Part shown: positions 27,293 through 37,464 of the stretch, in pieces
Layout of the letters: the number at the start of each line of letters is the position of its first letter
Numbering within the stretch: position 1 is the first letter of the stretch
From: Halomonas salinarum
GTDB lineage: Bacteria > Pseudomonadota > Gammaproteobacteria > Pseudomonadales > Halomonadaceae
Assembly: GCF_012062845.1 (NCBI RefSeq)
Contig: NZ_WWNB01000002.1
Span: forward strand, 124,001 to 188,000
Direction of reading: 5' to 3'
DNA: 64,000 bases
Made by a program: the position numbers and the translations under genes
The notes under the pieces: generated by a model
Seen by the model: the letters and a program-made list of their open reading frames with translations, nothing else
Told to the model about the DNA's origin: nothing
The model's database searches: none

Positions 27293-29056
27293 CTAGAAGG
27301 CTTCCCACTCCGCCTCGGCCGGCTCCACCGACCGGTTACGGGCCGGTGCCGACGGGGATGCCGATGCAGGCGCGCTGCCGCGGGACTGCGACGGCAGCGA
27401 CAGCGCTTCCGGGCGGGAAGACGCCGCCACGCTCCCCTCGCCCAGCACGAAGGCACCGAGCAGCCGCTGAAGCTGTTCGGCCTGGTCGCGCATCTGGCTG
27501 GCGGTGGTGGTCGACTGCTGCACCATGGCGGCGTTCTGCTGGGTCATGGTGTCCATCTCGGTCACGGCCGTGTTGACCTGGCCGATGCCGGTGCTCTGCT
27601 CCTTGGCACCGGCGGAGATCTCGCCGATCACGTCGGTCACCTTGGCCACGCTCGCGGCGATCTCCTGCATGGTGGCGCCGGCATTGCGCACCAGCTCGCG
27701 GCCCGATTCGGTGTGGGCAGCGGAGGCGTCGATCAGCCCGCGGATCTCCTTGGAGGCCTCACTCGAGCGGCTCGCCAGCGTGCGCACCTCTTCGGCCACG
27801 ACGGCGAAGCCGCGGCCGTGCTCGCCGGCGCGGGCCGCCTCCACCGAGGCATTGAGGGCCAGGATGTTGGTCTGGAAGGCGATCGAATCGATCATGCTGA
27901 CAATGTCGCTGACCTTGCTGGACGAGTCGTGGATGTCGGCCATGGTGCGCTCGACCTCATGCATCGCCGACTCGCCGCGCCGCGCCACCTCGGCGGTGCC
28001 GAGCACCAGCTGGTTGGCCTGCTGGGCCGACTGGGCGCTGTGATCCACGGTGGAGGTGATCTCCTCCATCGACGCCGAAGTCTGCTGCAGGTTGGCCGCC
28101 GCCTGCTCGGTCCGGGTCGCCAGTTCCTGGCTGCCCTGCTCCATCTCGGTCGCCGCGTCGTGCACGTGGCTGGTGCTGGCACGCACCTCACGCAGGGTGT
28201 CCTGCATGCGCGAAACGAAGGCATTGAAGCCCTCGGCCAGCTGGCCGACCTCGTCATTCGTCGCGACCTCGAGCCGCTGGGTCAGGTCGCCCTGGCCGCT
28301 GGCGATGCCGCCCATCGCCTGGGCAGCGGAGCGGATCGGCCGGATGGTGCGCTTGACCAGCCAGCTCGCCAGCACCGCAACGGCGATGAAGAGGGCCAGC
28401 GCGATCAGCAGCGACTTGATGATCGAGCCATGAAGGCTATCCTCGGCGAGGGCCTGGGCATCGGCCATGGCCGTGTCGACATCCACCGCATAGACGCCAG
28501 CGCCCAGCATCCAGCCCCACTTCTCCAGCGGGAGCGTATAGGAGTACTTGTTTTCTTCCTGCTGAGTGGTGGGATGCGGCCAGGAGTATTCATAGAAGCC
28601 GCCGCCGGCCTTGGCGACATCGATCAACGAACTGATGATGTAATCCCCGTTCGACCCCTGCAGGTCGATCAGATTCTTGCCTTCGAGATCGCGATTGGCA
28701 TGGGCCACGGTGGTGCCATCGTAGCGAAACACGAAGACGTAGTTCTCACCGTCGAAACGGATCGAGCGCAGCAGCTCGGCCACGCGAGCCTTGGCCTCCT
28801 CATCGTTGGGGCCGGCCTTGTCATAGATGGGCGCGATGGCGCTCCTGGCCGCCAGCACCACGTCCTTCACGGCCTCCTTACGGCCCTCAAGGAGTTCTTT
28901 ACGCTGTTCCGCCATATGCTCGTGTGAGGACTGAATGTTGTGGTAGATGTTCATGCTCACCAGCGTGATGGTGATCAACAGCATGGGGACCAGTACCAGC
29001 GTCATCACCTTGGTCTGCAGGTTCCATCGGCTCAGCCTATTGTTTTGTGTCGTCAT
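27293..29056 (-). CDS. Methyl-accepting chemotaxis protein with CheR/CheB tether
   Basis: A 587-aa chemoreceptor. TM1 ([20 protein letters not shown]) is followed by a periplasmic single Cache domain (about 45-190; [20 protein letters not shown]), then TM2, a HAMP domain ([20 protein letters not shown]) and the conserved signalling tip ([40 protein letters not shown]). The C-terminus ends EWEAF, the NWETF-type pentapeptide that binds CheR/CheB. Cache domains of this type sense small carboxylates. The start at 29056 has AAGGG upstream; a sigma-28-like promoter is about 60 bp upstream. No other chemotaxis gene is in the window. Confidence 0.93.
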   Translation of the reverse strand: MTTQNNRLSRWNLQTKVMTLVLVPMLLITITLVSMNIYHNIQSSHEHMAEQRKELLEGRKEAVKDVVLAARSAIAPIYDKAGPNDEEAKARVAELLRSIRFDGENYVFVFRYDGTTVAHANRDLEGKNLIDLQGSNGDYIISSLIDVAKAGGGFYEYSWPHPTTQQEENKYSYTLPLEKWGWMLGAGVYAVDVDTAMADAQALAEDSLHGSIIKSLLIALALFIAVAVLASWLVKRTIRPIRSAAQAMGGIASGQGDLTQRLEVATNDEVGQLAEGFNAFVSRMQDTLREVRASTSHVHDAATEMEQGSQELATRTEQAAANLQQTSASMEEITSTVDHSAQSAQQANQLVLGTAEVARRGESAMHEVERTMADIHDSSSKVSDIVSMIDSIAFQTNILALNASVEAARAGEHGRGFAVVAEEVRTLASRSSEASKEIRGLIDASAAHTESGRELVRNAGATMQEIAASVAKVTDVIGEISAGAKEQSTGIGQVNTAVTEMDTMTQQNAAMVQQSTTTASQMRDQAEQLQRLLGAFVLGEGSVAASSRPEALSLPSQSRGSAPASASPSAPARNRSVEPAEAEWEAF

Positions 29057-29117
29057 AGATGCCCTTTCCCGAATACGTGCGTCTAGCGAATGAATGATGG
29101 TCGGCAGTCGACTATCT

Positions 29118-29145
29118 CTATCGGCATGAACACGCACCCACTTGA
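29118..29145 (-). promoter_or_regulatory. Sigma-28 (FliA)-like promoter of the chemoreceptor gene
   Basis: On the minus strand TCAAGTGG (29138-29145) and GCCGATAG (29118-29125) are separated by 12 bp. FliA promoters read TAAAGTTT-N11-GCCGATAA, so the -10 matches 7 of 8 bases, the -35 matches 5 of 8, and the spacing is one base long. Its position about 60 bp from the start codon and the nature of the gene both fit. Confidence 0.45.
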
Positions 29146-29335
29146 TGCACCTGAGACCAAAGGAGGAAAAGCAGAGCATGAGGAAGGAAATGAGACCCGA
29201 CAGGCAGCGCGGCGATGCATTATGGACGAACGCAATGGCTAGCTGTCGCTTGGCGATATGGCAGCGACGAAGCTGCAAGCACGAAGCCTGAGAACTAGGG
29301 ACGCGCTGGATGGATTAATACGGGGGTGCTGAGGG

Positions 29336-29369
29336 CATCAAGACTCGGGGAGGGAAATGAGGCTTGATG
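29336..29369 (-). terminator. Hairpin downstream of tRNA-Leu
   Basis: CATCAAG and CTTGATG pair perfectly, with a CTC/GAG continuation after one mismatch. It lies immediately past the CCA end of the minus-strand tRNA. There is no T-tract, so it could be a terminator or a processing signal. Confidence 0.4.
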
Positions 29370-29372
29370 TAA

Positions 29373-29459
29373 TGGTGCCGGTGGTCGGACTCGAACCGAC
29401 ACACCCGTGAGGGCGGCGGATTTTGAATCCGCTGCGTCTACCAATTCCGCCACACCGGC
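29373..29459 (-). tRNA. tRNA-Leu (anticodon CAA)
   Basis: An 87-nt class II tRNA. The acceptor stem is GCCGGTG paired with CACCGGC, the discriminator is A, and the CCA end is encoded. The anticodon loop TTCAAAA on an ATCCG/CGGAT-type stem gives anticodon CAA, reading UUG. The T-arm contains GGTTCGAGTCC. The D-arm (GGAATTGGTAGACGC) and long variable arm are typical of tRNA-Leu. A near-consensus promoter lies directly upstream. Confidence 0.95.
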
Positions 29460-29470
29460 AGCGGGGAGGA

Positions 29471-29498
29471 ATTATACGCAAGAACGGCCCCGGGTCAA
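29471..29498 (-). promoter_or_regulatory. Sigma-70 promoter of tRNA-Leu
   Basis: On the minus strand TTGACC (29493-29498) is followed after 16 bp by a perfect TATAAT (29471-29476). It ends 12 bp before the tRNA 5' end, with a GC-rich discriminator, as expected for a stable RNA gene. Confidence 0.75.
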
Positions 29499-29519
29499 TC
29501 ATGAAAGTCACGCAAGCGA

Positions 29520-29548
29520 CTGACTTCACTGGTGGGAACGGGTATCCT
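29520..29548 (+). promoter_or_regulatory. Possible promoter of queA
   Basis: CTGACT (29520-29525), a 17-bp spacer and TATCCT (29543-29548) lie about 70 bp before queA. Both boxes deviate from consensus. Confidence 0.35.
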
Positions 29549-29616
29549 GTGCGCCTTGTCCGAATGGTCCAGTGCCATTCCAGCACCGCTTTAGCTAGCC
29601 CGAGTCGATATCTCCC

Positions 29617-30660
29617 ATGCAGCGCGCCGATTTCCATTACGAGCTTCCCGACGAGCTTATCGCCCGTTATCCCTCCGAGCGTCGCAGTGACTGCCGCCTG
29701 TTGTGCGTCGATGGCGCCTCGGGGGCGCTTGAGCACCGCCGTTTTCCTGACCTGCTCGACGCGCTTGAGCCGGGTGATCTGTTGGTGTTCAACGATACGC
29801 GGGTGATTCCGGCCCGCCTGCACGGCCAGAAGGCCAGCGGCGGGCGCGTGGAGATGCTGCTCGAACGCCCATTGGATGCCCACCGCGGCCTGGCGCACAT
29901 TCGCGCCAGCAAGTCGCCTAAGCCGGGCACCGAGCTGATCTTCGAGGGTGACGTTCGGGCGGTGGTGGAAGGCCGTCAGGATGCACTGTTCGAGCTGCGC
30001 TTCCTTGGCGAGACGCCCTTGATCGCGCTGCTCGAGGCCCACGGCCACATGCCGCTGCCGCCCTACATCACCCGCGAGGACGAACTCACCGACCGCGAGC
30101 GCTACCAGACGGTATATGCGCGTCGCGACGGCGCGGTGGCCGCACCCACCGCAGGCCTGCACTTCGACGAGCCGATGATGGCGGCCCTCGAGGAAAAAGG
30201 CATCGAGAGTGCCTTCGTCACGCTGCACGTGGGCGCTGGCACCTTCCAGCCGGTGCGCGCCGACGACATCCGCGACCACCACATGCACAGCGAGTGGATC
30301 GAGGTCGACGAGGTCGCCTGTGCCAAGGTTCGAGAGGCCAAGGCCCGCGGCAATCGGGTGGTGGCGGTGGGCACCACCGGCGTACGCTGCCTGGAATCGG
30401 CCTGCATGAAGAGCGAGGACGGCGAGATCGCGCCCTATCGCGGCGAGACCGACATCTTCATCTATCCGGGCTATGAATGGCGCTGCGTCGATGCGCTGGT
30501 GACCAACTTCCACCTGCCGGAATCGACGCTGCTGATGCTGGTCGCCTCCTTCGCGGGCTTCGAGGCGGTGATCAAGGCGTATGAGGCCGCGGTCGAAGAG
30601 CGCTATGCCTTCTTCAGCTATGGCGATGCCATGTTCCTGACCCGCAAGAGCGCGGGCTAG
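29617..30660 (+). CDS. queA: S-adenosylmethionine:tRNA ribosyltransferase-isomerase QueA
   Basis: Transfers the ribosyl part of SAM to preQ1 at tRNA position 34 to form epoxyqueuosine. The 347-aa protein shows the family blocks [63 protein letters not shown] and [20 protein letters not shown]. It precedes tgt, the preceding step in the pathway, followed by the yajC-secD-secF genes, the same order as in E. coli. The gap to tgt is 222 bp, so tgt may also have its own promoter. Confidence 0.96.
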   Translation: MQRADFHYELPDELIARYPSERRSDCRLLCVDGASGALEHRRFPDLLDALEPGDLLVFNDTRVIPARLHGQKASGGRVEMLLERPLDAHRGLAHIRASKSPKPGTELIFEGDVRAVVEGRQDALFELRFLGETPLIALLEAHGHMPLPPYITREDELTDRERYQTVYARRDGAVAAPTAGLHFDEPMMAALEEKGIESAFVTLHVGAGTFQPVRADDIRDHHMHSEWIEVDEVACAKVREAKARGNRVVAVGTTGVRCLESACMKSEDGEIAPYRGETDIFIYPGYEWRCVDALVTNFHLPESTLLMLVASFAGFEAVIKAYEAAVEERYAFFSYGDAMFLTRKSAG

Positions 30661-32028
<1,368 letters not shown>

Positions 32029-32062
32029 CGGGGTGGCAGGCCCGTTCGCACCGAATCTGACG

Positions 32063-32093
32063 GCGGGATGATGGTGACATCATCCCGTTATTT
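32063..32093 (+). terminator. Hairpin between tgt and yajC
   Basis: CGGGATGATG and CATCATCCCG form a perfect 10-bp stem with a GTGA loop, followed by GTTATTT. The short T-rich stretch makes it a moderate intrinsic terminator or attenuator inside the tgt-yajC-secDF run. Confidence 0.5.
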
Positions 32094-32128
32094 AGGACCC
32101 TAGAAACCCTCTCAGGAGAACCAACCTC

Positions 32129-32458
32129 ATGCTGGACTTTTTCATCTCCCAGGCACACGCCGAAGGCGGCGCAGCCGCAGGCGGCGGTATCGCCCAAATC
32201 GTGATGCTGGGCGGCTTCGTGCTGATTTTCTACTTCCTGCTGTGGCGCCCTCAGGCCAAGCGCGCGAAGCAGCACAAGCAGCTGATCAGCGGCCTGTCCA
32301 CGGGTGACGAAGTGGTCATCGGCGGCGGCATGCTGGGCCGGATTACCAAAGTGGCCGACGAATTCATCACTATGGAAATCGCCGAAGGCACCGAGATCAA
32401 CGTGCAGAAGAACGCCGTTGCCTCTGTCCTGCCCAAGGGCACCATCAAGTCCATCTGA
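32129..32458 (+). CDS. yajC: Preprotein translocase subunit YajC
   Basis: A 109-aa accessory subunit of the SecDF-YajC complex in the inner membrane. One N-terminal membrane helix (GIAQIVMLGGFVLIFYFLLW, about 28-47) is followed by RPQAKRAKQHKQLISGLSTG and the conserved GDEVVIGGGMLGRI cytoplasmic domain. AGGAG precedes the ATG. It stands before secD and secF, as in most proteobacteria, but with a 119-bp gap carrying a strong hairpin. Confidence 0.95.
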   Translation: MLDFFISQAHAEGGAAAGGGIAQIVMLGGFVLIFYFLLWRPQAKRAKQHKQLISGLSTGDEVVIGGGMLGRITKVADEFITMEIAEGTEINVQKNAVASVLPKGTIKSI

Positions 32459-32471
32459 TTTCGCACCCCGG

Positions 32472-32511
32472 CACCGCCGGCGGGCAGGCCCGCGCCCGCC
32501 CGTCGGCGGTG
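32472..32511 (+). terminator. Hairpin between yajC and secD
   Basis: CACCGCCG (32472-32479) pairs with CGGCGGTG (32504-32511), and inner GCGGGC/GCCCG bases extend the stem. There is no T-tract, so a role in mRNA stability or processing is as likely as termination. Confidence 0.4.
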
Positions 32512-32577
32512 TGCTGGTGGCGACCCCCCTATTTCGCTCTCGCGATGTCGCCATGTTAGCTACAAGGCAGGGCCTGC

Positions 32578-34425
32578 ATGCTTAACCGTTACCCCCTATG
32601 GAAGTATCTGCTGATACTTCTTGTCCTCGCCGTCGGCCTGGTCTATTCGCTACCCAATCTCTTCCCCGCGGACCCCGCGGTGCAGATCAGTCCCGCCAGC
32701 GGCGGTGAAAACCTTAGCGAATCCCAGTTGGATCGAGTCCAGTCGGCACTTGCCGATGCCGATATTCCTCTCAAGTCTACCGAGCGCGACCCCAACAGCG
32801 TCCTGCTGCGTCTTGATAGTGCCACTGACCAGATGCGCGCCCGTGGCGTGGTCGATGGCCTGCTCGACGACGACCATGTGGTTGCCGTCAACCTCGCCGA
32901 TTCGACGCCTGGCTGGCTCAAGAGCCTGGCCGCCTCGCCGATGACCCTGGGCCTCGATTTGCGCGGCGGCGTGCATTTCCTACTCGAGGTCGACATGGAC
33001 GCCGCGGTGACCCAGCGTCTCGAGGTCAACGCCAGTGCCATACGCGAAACCCTGCGCGGTGAACGCATCCGCTACCGCAACACGGAGATCGACGGTCGCC
33101 AGCTGAGCATGGACTTCATGAACGCTGAAGATCGTGATGAAGCCAGCAACCTGATTCGCCGCGACTTCCCGGATTTCGACTACGAAGATGTCGAGGCGGA
33201 ACGGGGTGCGGCCCTGAGCATGACGCTCACCGATCAGGCGGTTCAGGAGATTCAGGACTACGCGATCAACCAGAACCTGACCACCCTGCGCAATCGCGTC
33301 AACGAGCTGGGCGTGGCCGAGCCGCTGGTGCAGCGTCAGGGCCCCAACCGCATCGTGGTCGAGCTGCCCGGCGTGCAGGACACTGCCGCTGCCAAGCGCG
33401 TGGTAGGTGCCACCGCCAACCTCGAGTTCCGCCTCGAGGCACGTCCGGATACGCCAGAGCAGGAAACCGAAACCCTCGAGTTCCGCTCCAGCCAACGGAC
33501 CGCGACGCTGATGCGCGATGTCATCATCACCGGTGACAGCGTTTCAAGCGCCAATCGCAGCTTCGATGAGAATGGCCGCCCTCAGGTCAACATCGACCTG
33601 GACGGCACCGGCGGCACCCTGATGAACCGGGCCACCCGCTCCAACATCGGCCGCAACATGGCGGTGGTGTTCATCGAGCACAAGACCCGCGACCGTACGG
33701 TGATGGAAGACGGCAAGCCGGTGGTGAAGCGTGACCCCTACACCGAGCGCGGCATCATCAGCCTGGCGACCATCCAGAGCGCCCTGGGCAACAGCTTCCG
33801 CATCACCGGGCTTGACTCGCCCACCGAAGCCGCCGAGCTGTCGCTGCTGCTGCGTTCGGGCTCGCTTGCCGCGCCGATCTACTTCGTGCAGGAGCGCACC
33901 ATCGGTCCAAGCCTTGGTCAGGACAACATTGACCGCGGCATCCTCTCGGTGCAGATCGGCCTGCTACTGGTGGTCGCCTTCATGCTGCTGCGCTACAAGG
34001 CCTTCGGGGTGATCGCCAACGTTGCACTCGGCATCAACCTGGTGCTGGTGATCGCGGCCATGTCGATGCTCGGCGCCACGCTGACGCTGCCCGGCATCGC
34101 CGGTATCGTGCTGACACTCGGCATGGCAGTCGATGCCAACGTGTTGATATTCGAGCGCATACGCGAGGAATTGCGAACCGGACTCTCGGTGCAGCAAGCG
34201 ATCCATGCAGGTTATGAACGCGCCTTCACCTCGATCGTCGACGCCAACCTGACCACCCTGCTGGTCGCACTGATCCTGTTCTCGATCGGCACCGGCCCGG
34301 TCAAAGGCTTCGCCGTAACCCTGTCGCTGGGCATCCTGACCTCGATGTTCACCGCCCTGATGGTGACCCGCGCCATGGTCAACGTGACCGTCGGCGGCAA
34401 GCCACTCAAGAAACTCTGGATATGA
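32578..34425 (+). CDS. secD: Protein translocase subunit SecD
   Basis: A 615-aa inner-membrane RND-type protein that uses the proton motive force to complete preprotein export. It has TM1 at residues 9-25 (YLLILLVLAVGLVYSLPNLF), a large periplasmic domain with the LGLDLRGGVHFLLEVDMD motif, and a C-terminal block of five helices (GIAGIVLTLGMAVDANVLIF and others). The length matches E. coli SecD (615 aa). The secD stop is just before the secF start. Confidence 0.97.
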   Translation: MLNRYPLWKYLLILLVLAVGLVYSLPNLFPADPAVQISPASGGENLSESQLDRVQSALADADIPLKSTERDPNSVLLRLDSATDQMRARGVVDGLLDDDHVVAVNLADSTPGWLKSLAASPMTLGLDLRGGVHFLLEVDMDAAVTQRLEVNASAIRETLRGERIRYRNTEIDGRQLSMDFMNAEDRDEASNLIRRDFPDFDYEDVEAERGAALSMTLTDQAVQEIQDYAINQNLTTLRNRVNELGVAEPLVQRQGPNRIVVELPGVQDTAAAKRVVGATANLEFRLEARPDTPEQETETLEFRSSQRTATLMRDVIITGDSVSSANRSFDENGRPQVNIDLDGTGGTLMNRATRSNIGRNMAVVFIEHKTRDRTVMEDGKPVVKRDPYTERGIISLATIQSALGNSFRITGLDSPTEAAELSLLLRSGSLAAPIYFVQERTIGPSLGQDNIDRGILSVQIGLLLVVAFMLLRYKAFGVIANVALGINLVLVIAAMSMLGATLTLPGIAGIVLTLGMAVDANVLIFERIREELRTGLSVQQAIHAGYERAFTSIVDANLTTLLVALILFSIGTGPVKGFAVTLSLGILTSMFTALMVTRAMVNVTVGGKPLKKLWI

Positions 34426-34436
34426 GGAGCCTCGCG

Positions 34437-35345
34437 ATGCGACAGTTCGACTTTATGGGCAAGCGCCGCCTGGCCTTCATTACCTCGGCGATATTGCTGC
34501 TAATCGCCCTCGGCTCGCTGGCAATCCAGCAGCTGAGCCTGGGGCTCGACTTCACCGGCGGCACCCTGGTCGAGATCAACTACGCCACGGCGCCAGCGCT
34601 TGACACCATACGCCAGACACTCGAGGCCGCCGGCTTCCAGGACATCTCGGTACAGACCTTCGGCACAGCCGACGAGATCCTGATCCGCCTGCAACAGGCC
34701 TTCGATCCCGATGTCGGCCAGCAGGTCACCGACCTGCTGCGCGCCAGCGGCGATGAGGTCTCGCTGGTGCGAGCCGAGTTCGTCGGCGCCCAGGTCGGCG
34801 AGCAGCTGCGCGATCAGAGCGGGCTTGGCATGCTGGTGGCGCTGGGCATGGTGATGCTCTACGTGGCCATCCGTTTCCAGTACAAGTTCGCCGTCGGCGC
34901 GCTGCTGGCGCTGGTACACGACGTCATCCTGGTGCTGGGAGCGTTCTCGCTGTTCCAGCTCGACTTCGACCTGACCGTGCTGGCCGCGGTACTGGCCGTG
35001 ATCGGCTACTCGCTGAACGATACCATCATCGTCTATGACCGGATTCGCGAGAACATCCGTACCTCGCGCATCGATGACATGCCGGCCATCTTCAACGAAG
35101 CCATCAACCAGACCCTGAGCCGGACACTGGCAACATCAGGTACCACGATTCTGGTGCTGCTGGCGCTGCTGATCCTGGGCGGCGACATGATCCACAACTT
35201 CGCCGTGGCACTGCTGATCGGCATCGGTGTCGGTACCTTCTCATCGATCTATGTGGCCTCGGCGCTGCTGCTGCCGCTCAAGCTTGCGCGCACCGATCTG
35301 ATCCCGGCACAGAAGGAAAACGAGGAGGAAGAGGAACTGCCCTGA
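34437..35345 (+). CDS. secF: Protein translocase subunit SecF
   Basis: A 302-aa partner of SecD with six membrane helices: TM1 (RRLAFITSAILLLIALGSLA), the periplasmic motif LGLDFTGGTLVEI, and the helix motif VIGYSLNDTIIVYDRIREN. The ATG at 34437 is preceded by GAGGAG at good spacing; an upstream ATG at 34422 overlaps the secD stop (ATGA) and would add five residues. The C-terminus is acidic (KENEEEEELP). Terminators follow within 80 bp, closing the transcription unit. Confidence 0.96.
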   Translation: MRQFDFMGKRRLAFITSAILLLIALGSLAIQQLSLGLDFTGGTLVEINYATAPALDTIRQTLEAAGFQDISVQTFGTADEILIRLQQAFDPDVGQQVTDLLRASGDEVSLVRAEFVGAQVGEQLRDQSGLGMLVALGMVMLYVAIRFQYKFAVGALLALVHDVILVLGAFSLFQLDFDLTVLAAVLAVIGYSLNDTIIVYDRIRENIRTSRIDDMPAIFNEAINQTLSRTLATSGTTILVLLALLILGGDMIHNFAVALLIGIGVGTFSSIYVASALLLPLKLARTDLIPAQKENEEEEELP

Positions 35346-35391
35346 GGGGTGCCCTCCTCCGCTTTCCCGTCGCTTTCCTGACGGACGCCCG

Positions 35392-35423
35392 CGCCCCCGC
35401 TCATCGAGTGGGGGCGTTTTTTT
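35392..35423 (+). terminator. Intrinsic terminator of secD-secF
   Basis: CGCCCCC (35392-35398) pairs with GGGGGCG (35410-35416) and is directly followed by seven T residues (35417-35423). Confidence 0.85.
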
Positions 35424-35432
35424 GCCGGGCAT

Positions 35433-35463
35433 AAAAAAACCCCACACGCCTGGGCGTGTGGGG
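35433..35463 (-). terminator. Intrinsic terminator of suhB
   Basis: On the minus strand a GC-rich stem (CCCCACACGC / GCGTGTGGGG) with a 4-base loop is followed by a run of seven T, about 50 bp after the suhB stop. It is convergent with the secF terminator. Confidence 0.85.
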
Positions 35464-35512
35464 TTTCGTCTATCGCGGTCTCTATCGTGGTAGAGGCTTC
35501 GCGAGAAAGGCC

Positions 35513-36310
35513 TCAGACCATGTGCGGCTTGAGCTGCTGCATCATCGCCTTGTAGAGGCGCGGGCCGGCGGCCATTAGCTGGCCTTCGATCTCGACGCTG
35601 GGACTACCATCAGGCGTGCCCATCAGTGCACCGGCTTCCTTGAGAAGCAAGGAACCAACCAGCTTGTCCTGCTCCTCGAGGCCGAGCACGAAGGCGGCAT
35701 CGCAGCGGCCGCTCGCCAGTTCGGCCATATCGAGCAGGCCGCTGCCGGTGGCAATCTGGAGCTCGATCTGCGGGCCAAGCTGCTGCACCAGGGTCAGATA
35801 GGTGGGCAGGTTGCGCGGACGCAGCCACAGCTCCGGCATGCTCAGCGCCAGACGCGAACCGCCGACGGCGGTGGTCTTCGGCACGCGGATGCGCTTGCCG
35901 TTGCGCTGGGCGCCGCGACCACGGCTGGCAAGGATCTCGATATCGGCGAACGGGCAGATCACGATGGCATGCTCGGGGCGACCCTTGACCATGCATACCA
36001 GCGACATGGCAAAGGCGCTGCTGGCAACGCTCAGATTGGAGTAGCCGTGGAAGGGTTCGATCTTCCAGTGATGGTCGGCGCCTTCGCCCTGGCCTTCGCG
36101 GTAAGGAATGTAGCGACCGGAGATGCCGTGCTCGGGGTAGCCACGCGAAATCTGATTGGCAACCAGCGTCTCGACGTTACGGCCGGCATCTTCGAGCAGA
36201 CGGTCGAGGTTATGTTCGTCGTGAGAGTTTTCGATGCGCTCACGGATACGCACGAATTGTTCAGCGGCACTGCGCATGGCGCGCAGACCGAATTGGACCA
36301 TAGGATGCAT
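35513..36310 (-). CDS. suhB: SuhB-like inositol monophosphatase family protein, catalytic residues degenerate
   Basis: A 265-aa protein collinear with E. coli SuhB (N-terminal MHPMVQFGLRAMRSA) and in the same divergent arrangement with trmJ. Canonical enzymes bind Mg2+ through an EE pair, DPLDGTTN and a WD motif. Here the EE position reads RY (about 66-67), the core motif reads EPFHGYSN with Glu85 and His88 in place of the two Asp residues, and only the last Asp (215, in EEQDKLVG) is kept. It is therefore probably not a phosphatase. E. coli SuhB also joins the NusA/NusB/NusG/NusE rRNA antitermination complex, and this may be its retained role. Confidence 0.85.
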   Translation of the reverse strand: MHPMVQFGLRAMRSAAEQFVRIRERIENSHDEHNLDRLLEDAGRNVETLVANQISRGYPEHGISGRYIPYREGQGEGADHHWKIEPFHGYSNLSVASSAFAMSLVCMVKGRPEHAIVICPFADIEILASRGRGAQRNGKRIRVPKTTAVGGSRLALSMPELWLRPRNLPTYLTLVQQLGPQIELQIATGSGLLDMAELASGRCDAAFVLGLEEQDKLVGSLLLKEAGALMGTPDGSPSVEIEGQLMAAGPRLYKAMMQQLKPHMV

Positions 36311-36483
36311 GATCGGGCCTTCGAGGAGTCGGGTACTGTTAAAGAACGGTGACGCAAATCGGGGCGTATCCTAGCAGATCCGCTGCTGCCTCGCTATCGA
36401 CCGCTTGGCTCAGGGGCCGCAAGCGACCGGTCGCACATGCTAGACTATGCCGCCCATCGACACTGAAGACAGGCCCTGGCCCC

Positions 36484-37374
36484 ATGCTCGAGCGCATTCG
36501 CATCGTCCTCATCGGCACCAGCCATCCCGGCAATATCGGCGCTACCGCCCGCGCCATGCACAACATGGGCCTCGCCGACCTGGCGCTGGTCGCGCCGCGC
36601 AGTGAGTCGCGCTCGGCGGATGCCATCTCCAGGGCCTCGGGGGCCGACGGGATCCTGCATCATGCGCCGGTATACGATGATCTGGAGACCGCCGTTGCCG
36701 ACTGCCGGCTGGTGGTCGGCGCCAGCGCCCGCTCGCGCACCCTGCCCTGGCCGATGCTCACTCCGCGCGCGTTGGGCGAACGGCTGCCGGCAGAGCTTGC
36801 CGCCCCCGAGGCCCGGGTGGCACTGGTGTTTGGCCGCGAGGACACCGGCCTGACCAACGCTGAGCTACAGCGCTGCCATGCGCACGTGCATATCCCCACC
36901 AACCCGGATTACAGCTCGCTGAACCTGGCCGCCGCCGTGCAGGTGCTGACCTACGAGTGCCGCCTGGCCTGGCTTGCGTCTACTGAAGCCTCGCACGCCA
37001 TCACGGACGCTGAGACTGTTGCCGATAAAGGCTCTGCGAGTGACGCTGAGAGCGGCGCTGATGCCGACGCCGACAATAAAGACGTCGCCGGGGCACAGCC
37101 GGTGGTGCCGAGCGCCGAGCATGAGACGGTCTTTGGTATCGCCTGGGATCACCCGCCGGCAAGCCACGCGGACCTGGAGCGTTATTTCGAGCACCTCGAG
37201 CGCACGCTGATCACCCTCAAGTTCCACGACCCGGAAAAGCCGCGCCAGCTGATGGCACGGCTGCGTCGCCTTTACATGCGCGCCCGCCCGGACCAGATGG
37301 AGATCAATATCCTGCGCGGGATTCTCAGCGCCACCGAGAAGCAGGTAGCAAAACGCGACCCCGGGGAGTCATGA
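36484..37374 (+). CDS. trmJ: tRNA (cytidine/uridine-2'-O-)-methyltransferase TrmJ
   Basis: SPOUT methyltransferase that 2'-O-methylates position 32 of several tRNAs. It has IRIVLIGTSHPGNIGATARA at the N-terminus, VALVFGREDTGLTNAEL with the SAM knot, and IPTNPDYSSLNLAAAVQVLT. At 296 aa it is about 50 residues longer than E. coli TrmJ because of an acidic, Ala/Asp-rich insertion (about residues 170-220) between the SPOUT domain and the C-terminal helical region. It is divergent from suhB, as in E. coli. The ATG at 36484 is taken from the family N-terminus; no strong Shine-Dalgarno sequence is visible. Confidence 0.94.
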   Translation: MLERIRIVLIGTSHPGNIGATARAMHNMGLADLALVAPRSESRSADAISRASGADGILHHAPVYDDLETAVADCRLVVGASARSRTLPWPMLTPRALGERLPAELAAPEARVALVFGREDTGLTNAELQRCHAHVHIPTNPDYSSLNLAAAVQVLTYECRLAWLASTEASHAITDAETVADKGSASDAESGADADADNKDVAGAQPVVPSAEHETVFGIAWDHPPASHADLERYFEHLERTLITLKFHDPEKPRQLMARLRRLYMRARPDQMEINILRGILSATEKQVAKRDPGES

Positions 37375-37381
37375 GAGTGTC

Positions 37382-37410
37382 TTGCAGCCATTATTCCATG
37401 CCCCAATAAT
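37382..37410 (+). promoter_or_regulatory. Sigma-70 promoter of cysE
   Basis: TTGCAG (37382-37387), a 17-bp spacer and AATAAT (37405-37410) lie just downstream of the trmJ stop, giving a leader of about 50 nt before cysE. Confidence 0.5.
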
Positions 37411-37420
37411 CAGGGCCTGC

Positions 37421-37447
37421 TCGGCTCCGCTGCGCGCCGACTTTTTT
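37421..37447 (+). terminator. Terminator-like hairpin with T-run in the cysE leader
   Basis: TCGGC pairs with GCCGA across a 10-base loop that can extend the stem, followed by C and six T (37442-37447). It lies after the cysE promoter and only 18 bp before its start codon. It could end trmJ transcription or attenuate cysE. Confidence 0.4.
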
Positions 37448-37464
37448 CCATAAGGATTTGCCGC

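Larger units (their letters stand above)
29057..29372. other. Intergenic region between the chemoreceptor and tRNA-Leu genes
   Basis: This 316-bp gap holds no convincing gene. It contains a sigma-28-like promoter for the chemoreceptor at 29118-29145 and an imperfect hairpin (CATCAAG-A-CTC / GAG-G-CTTGATG) at 29336-29369 just beyond the tRNA 3' end. Confidence 0.6.
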
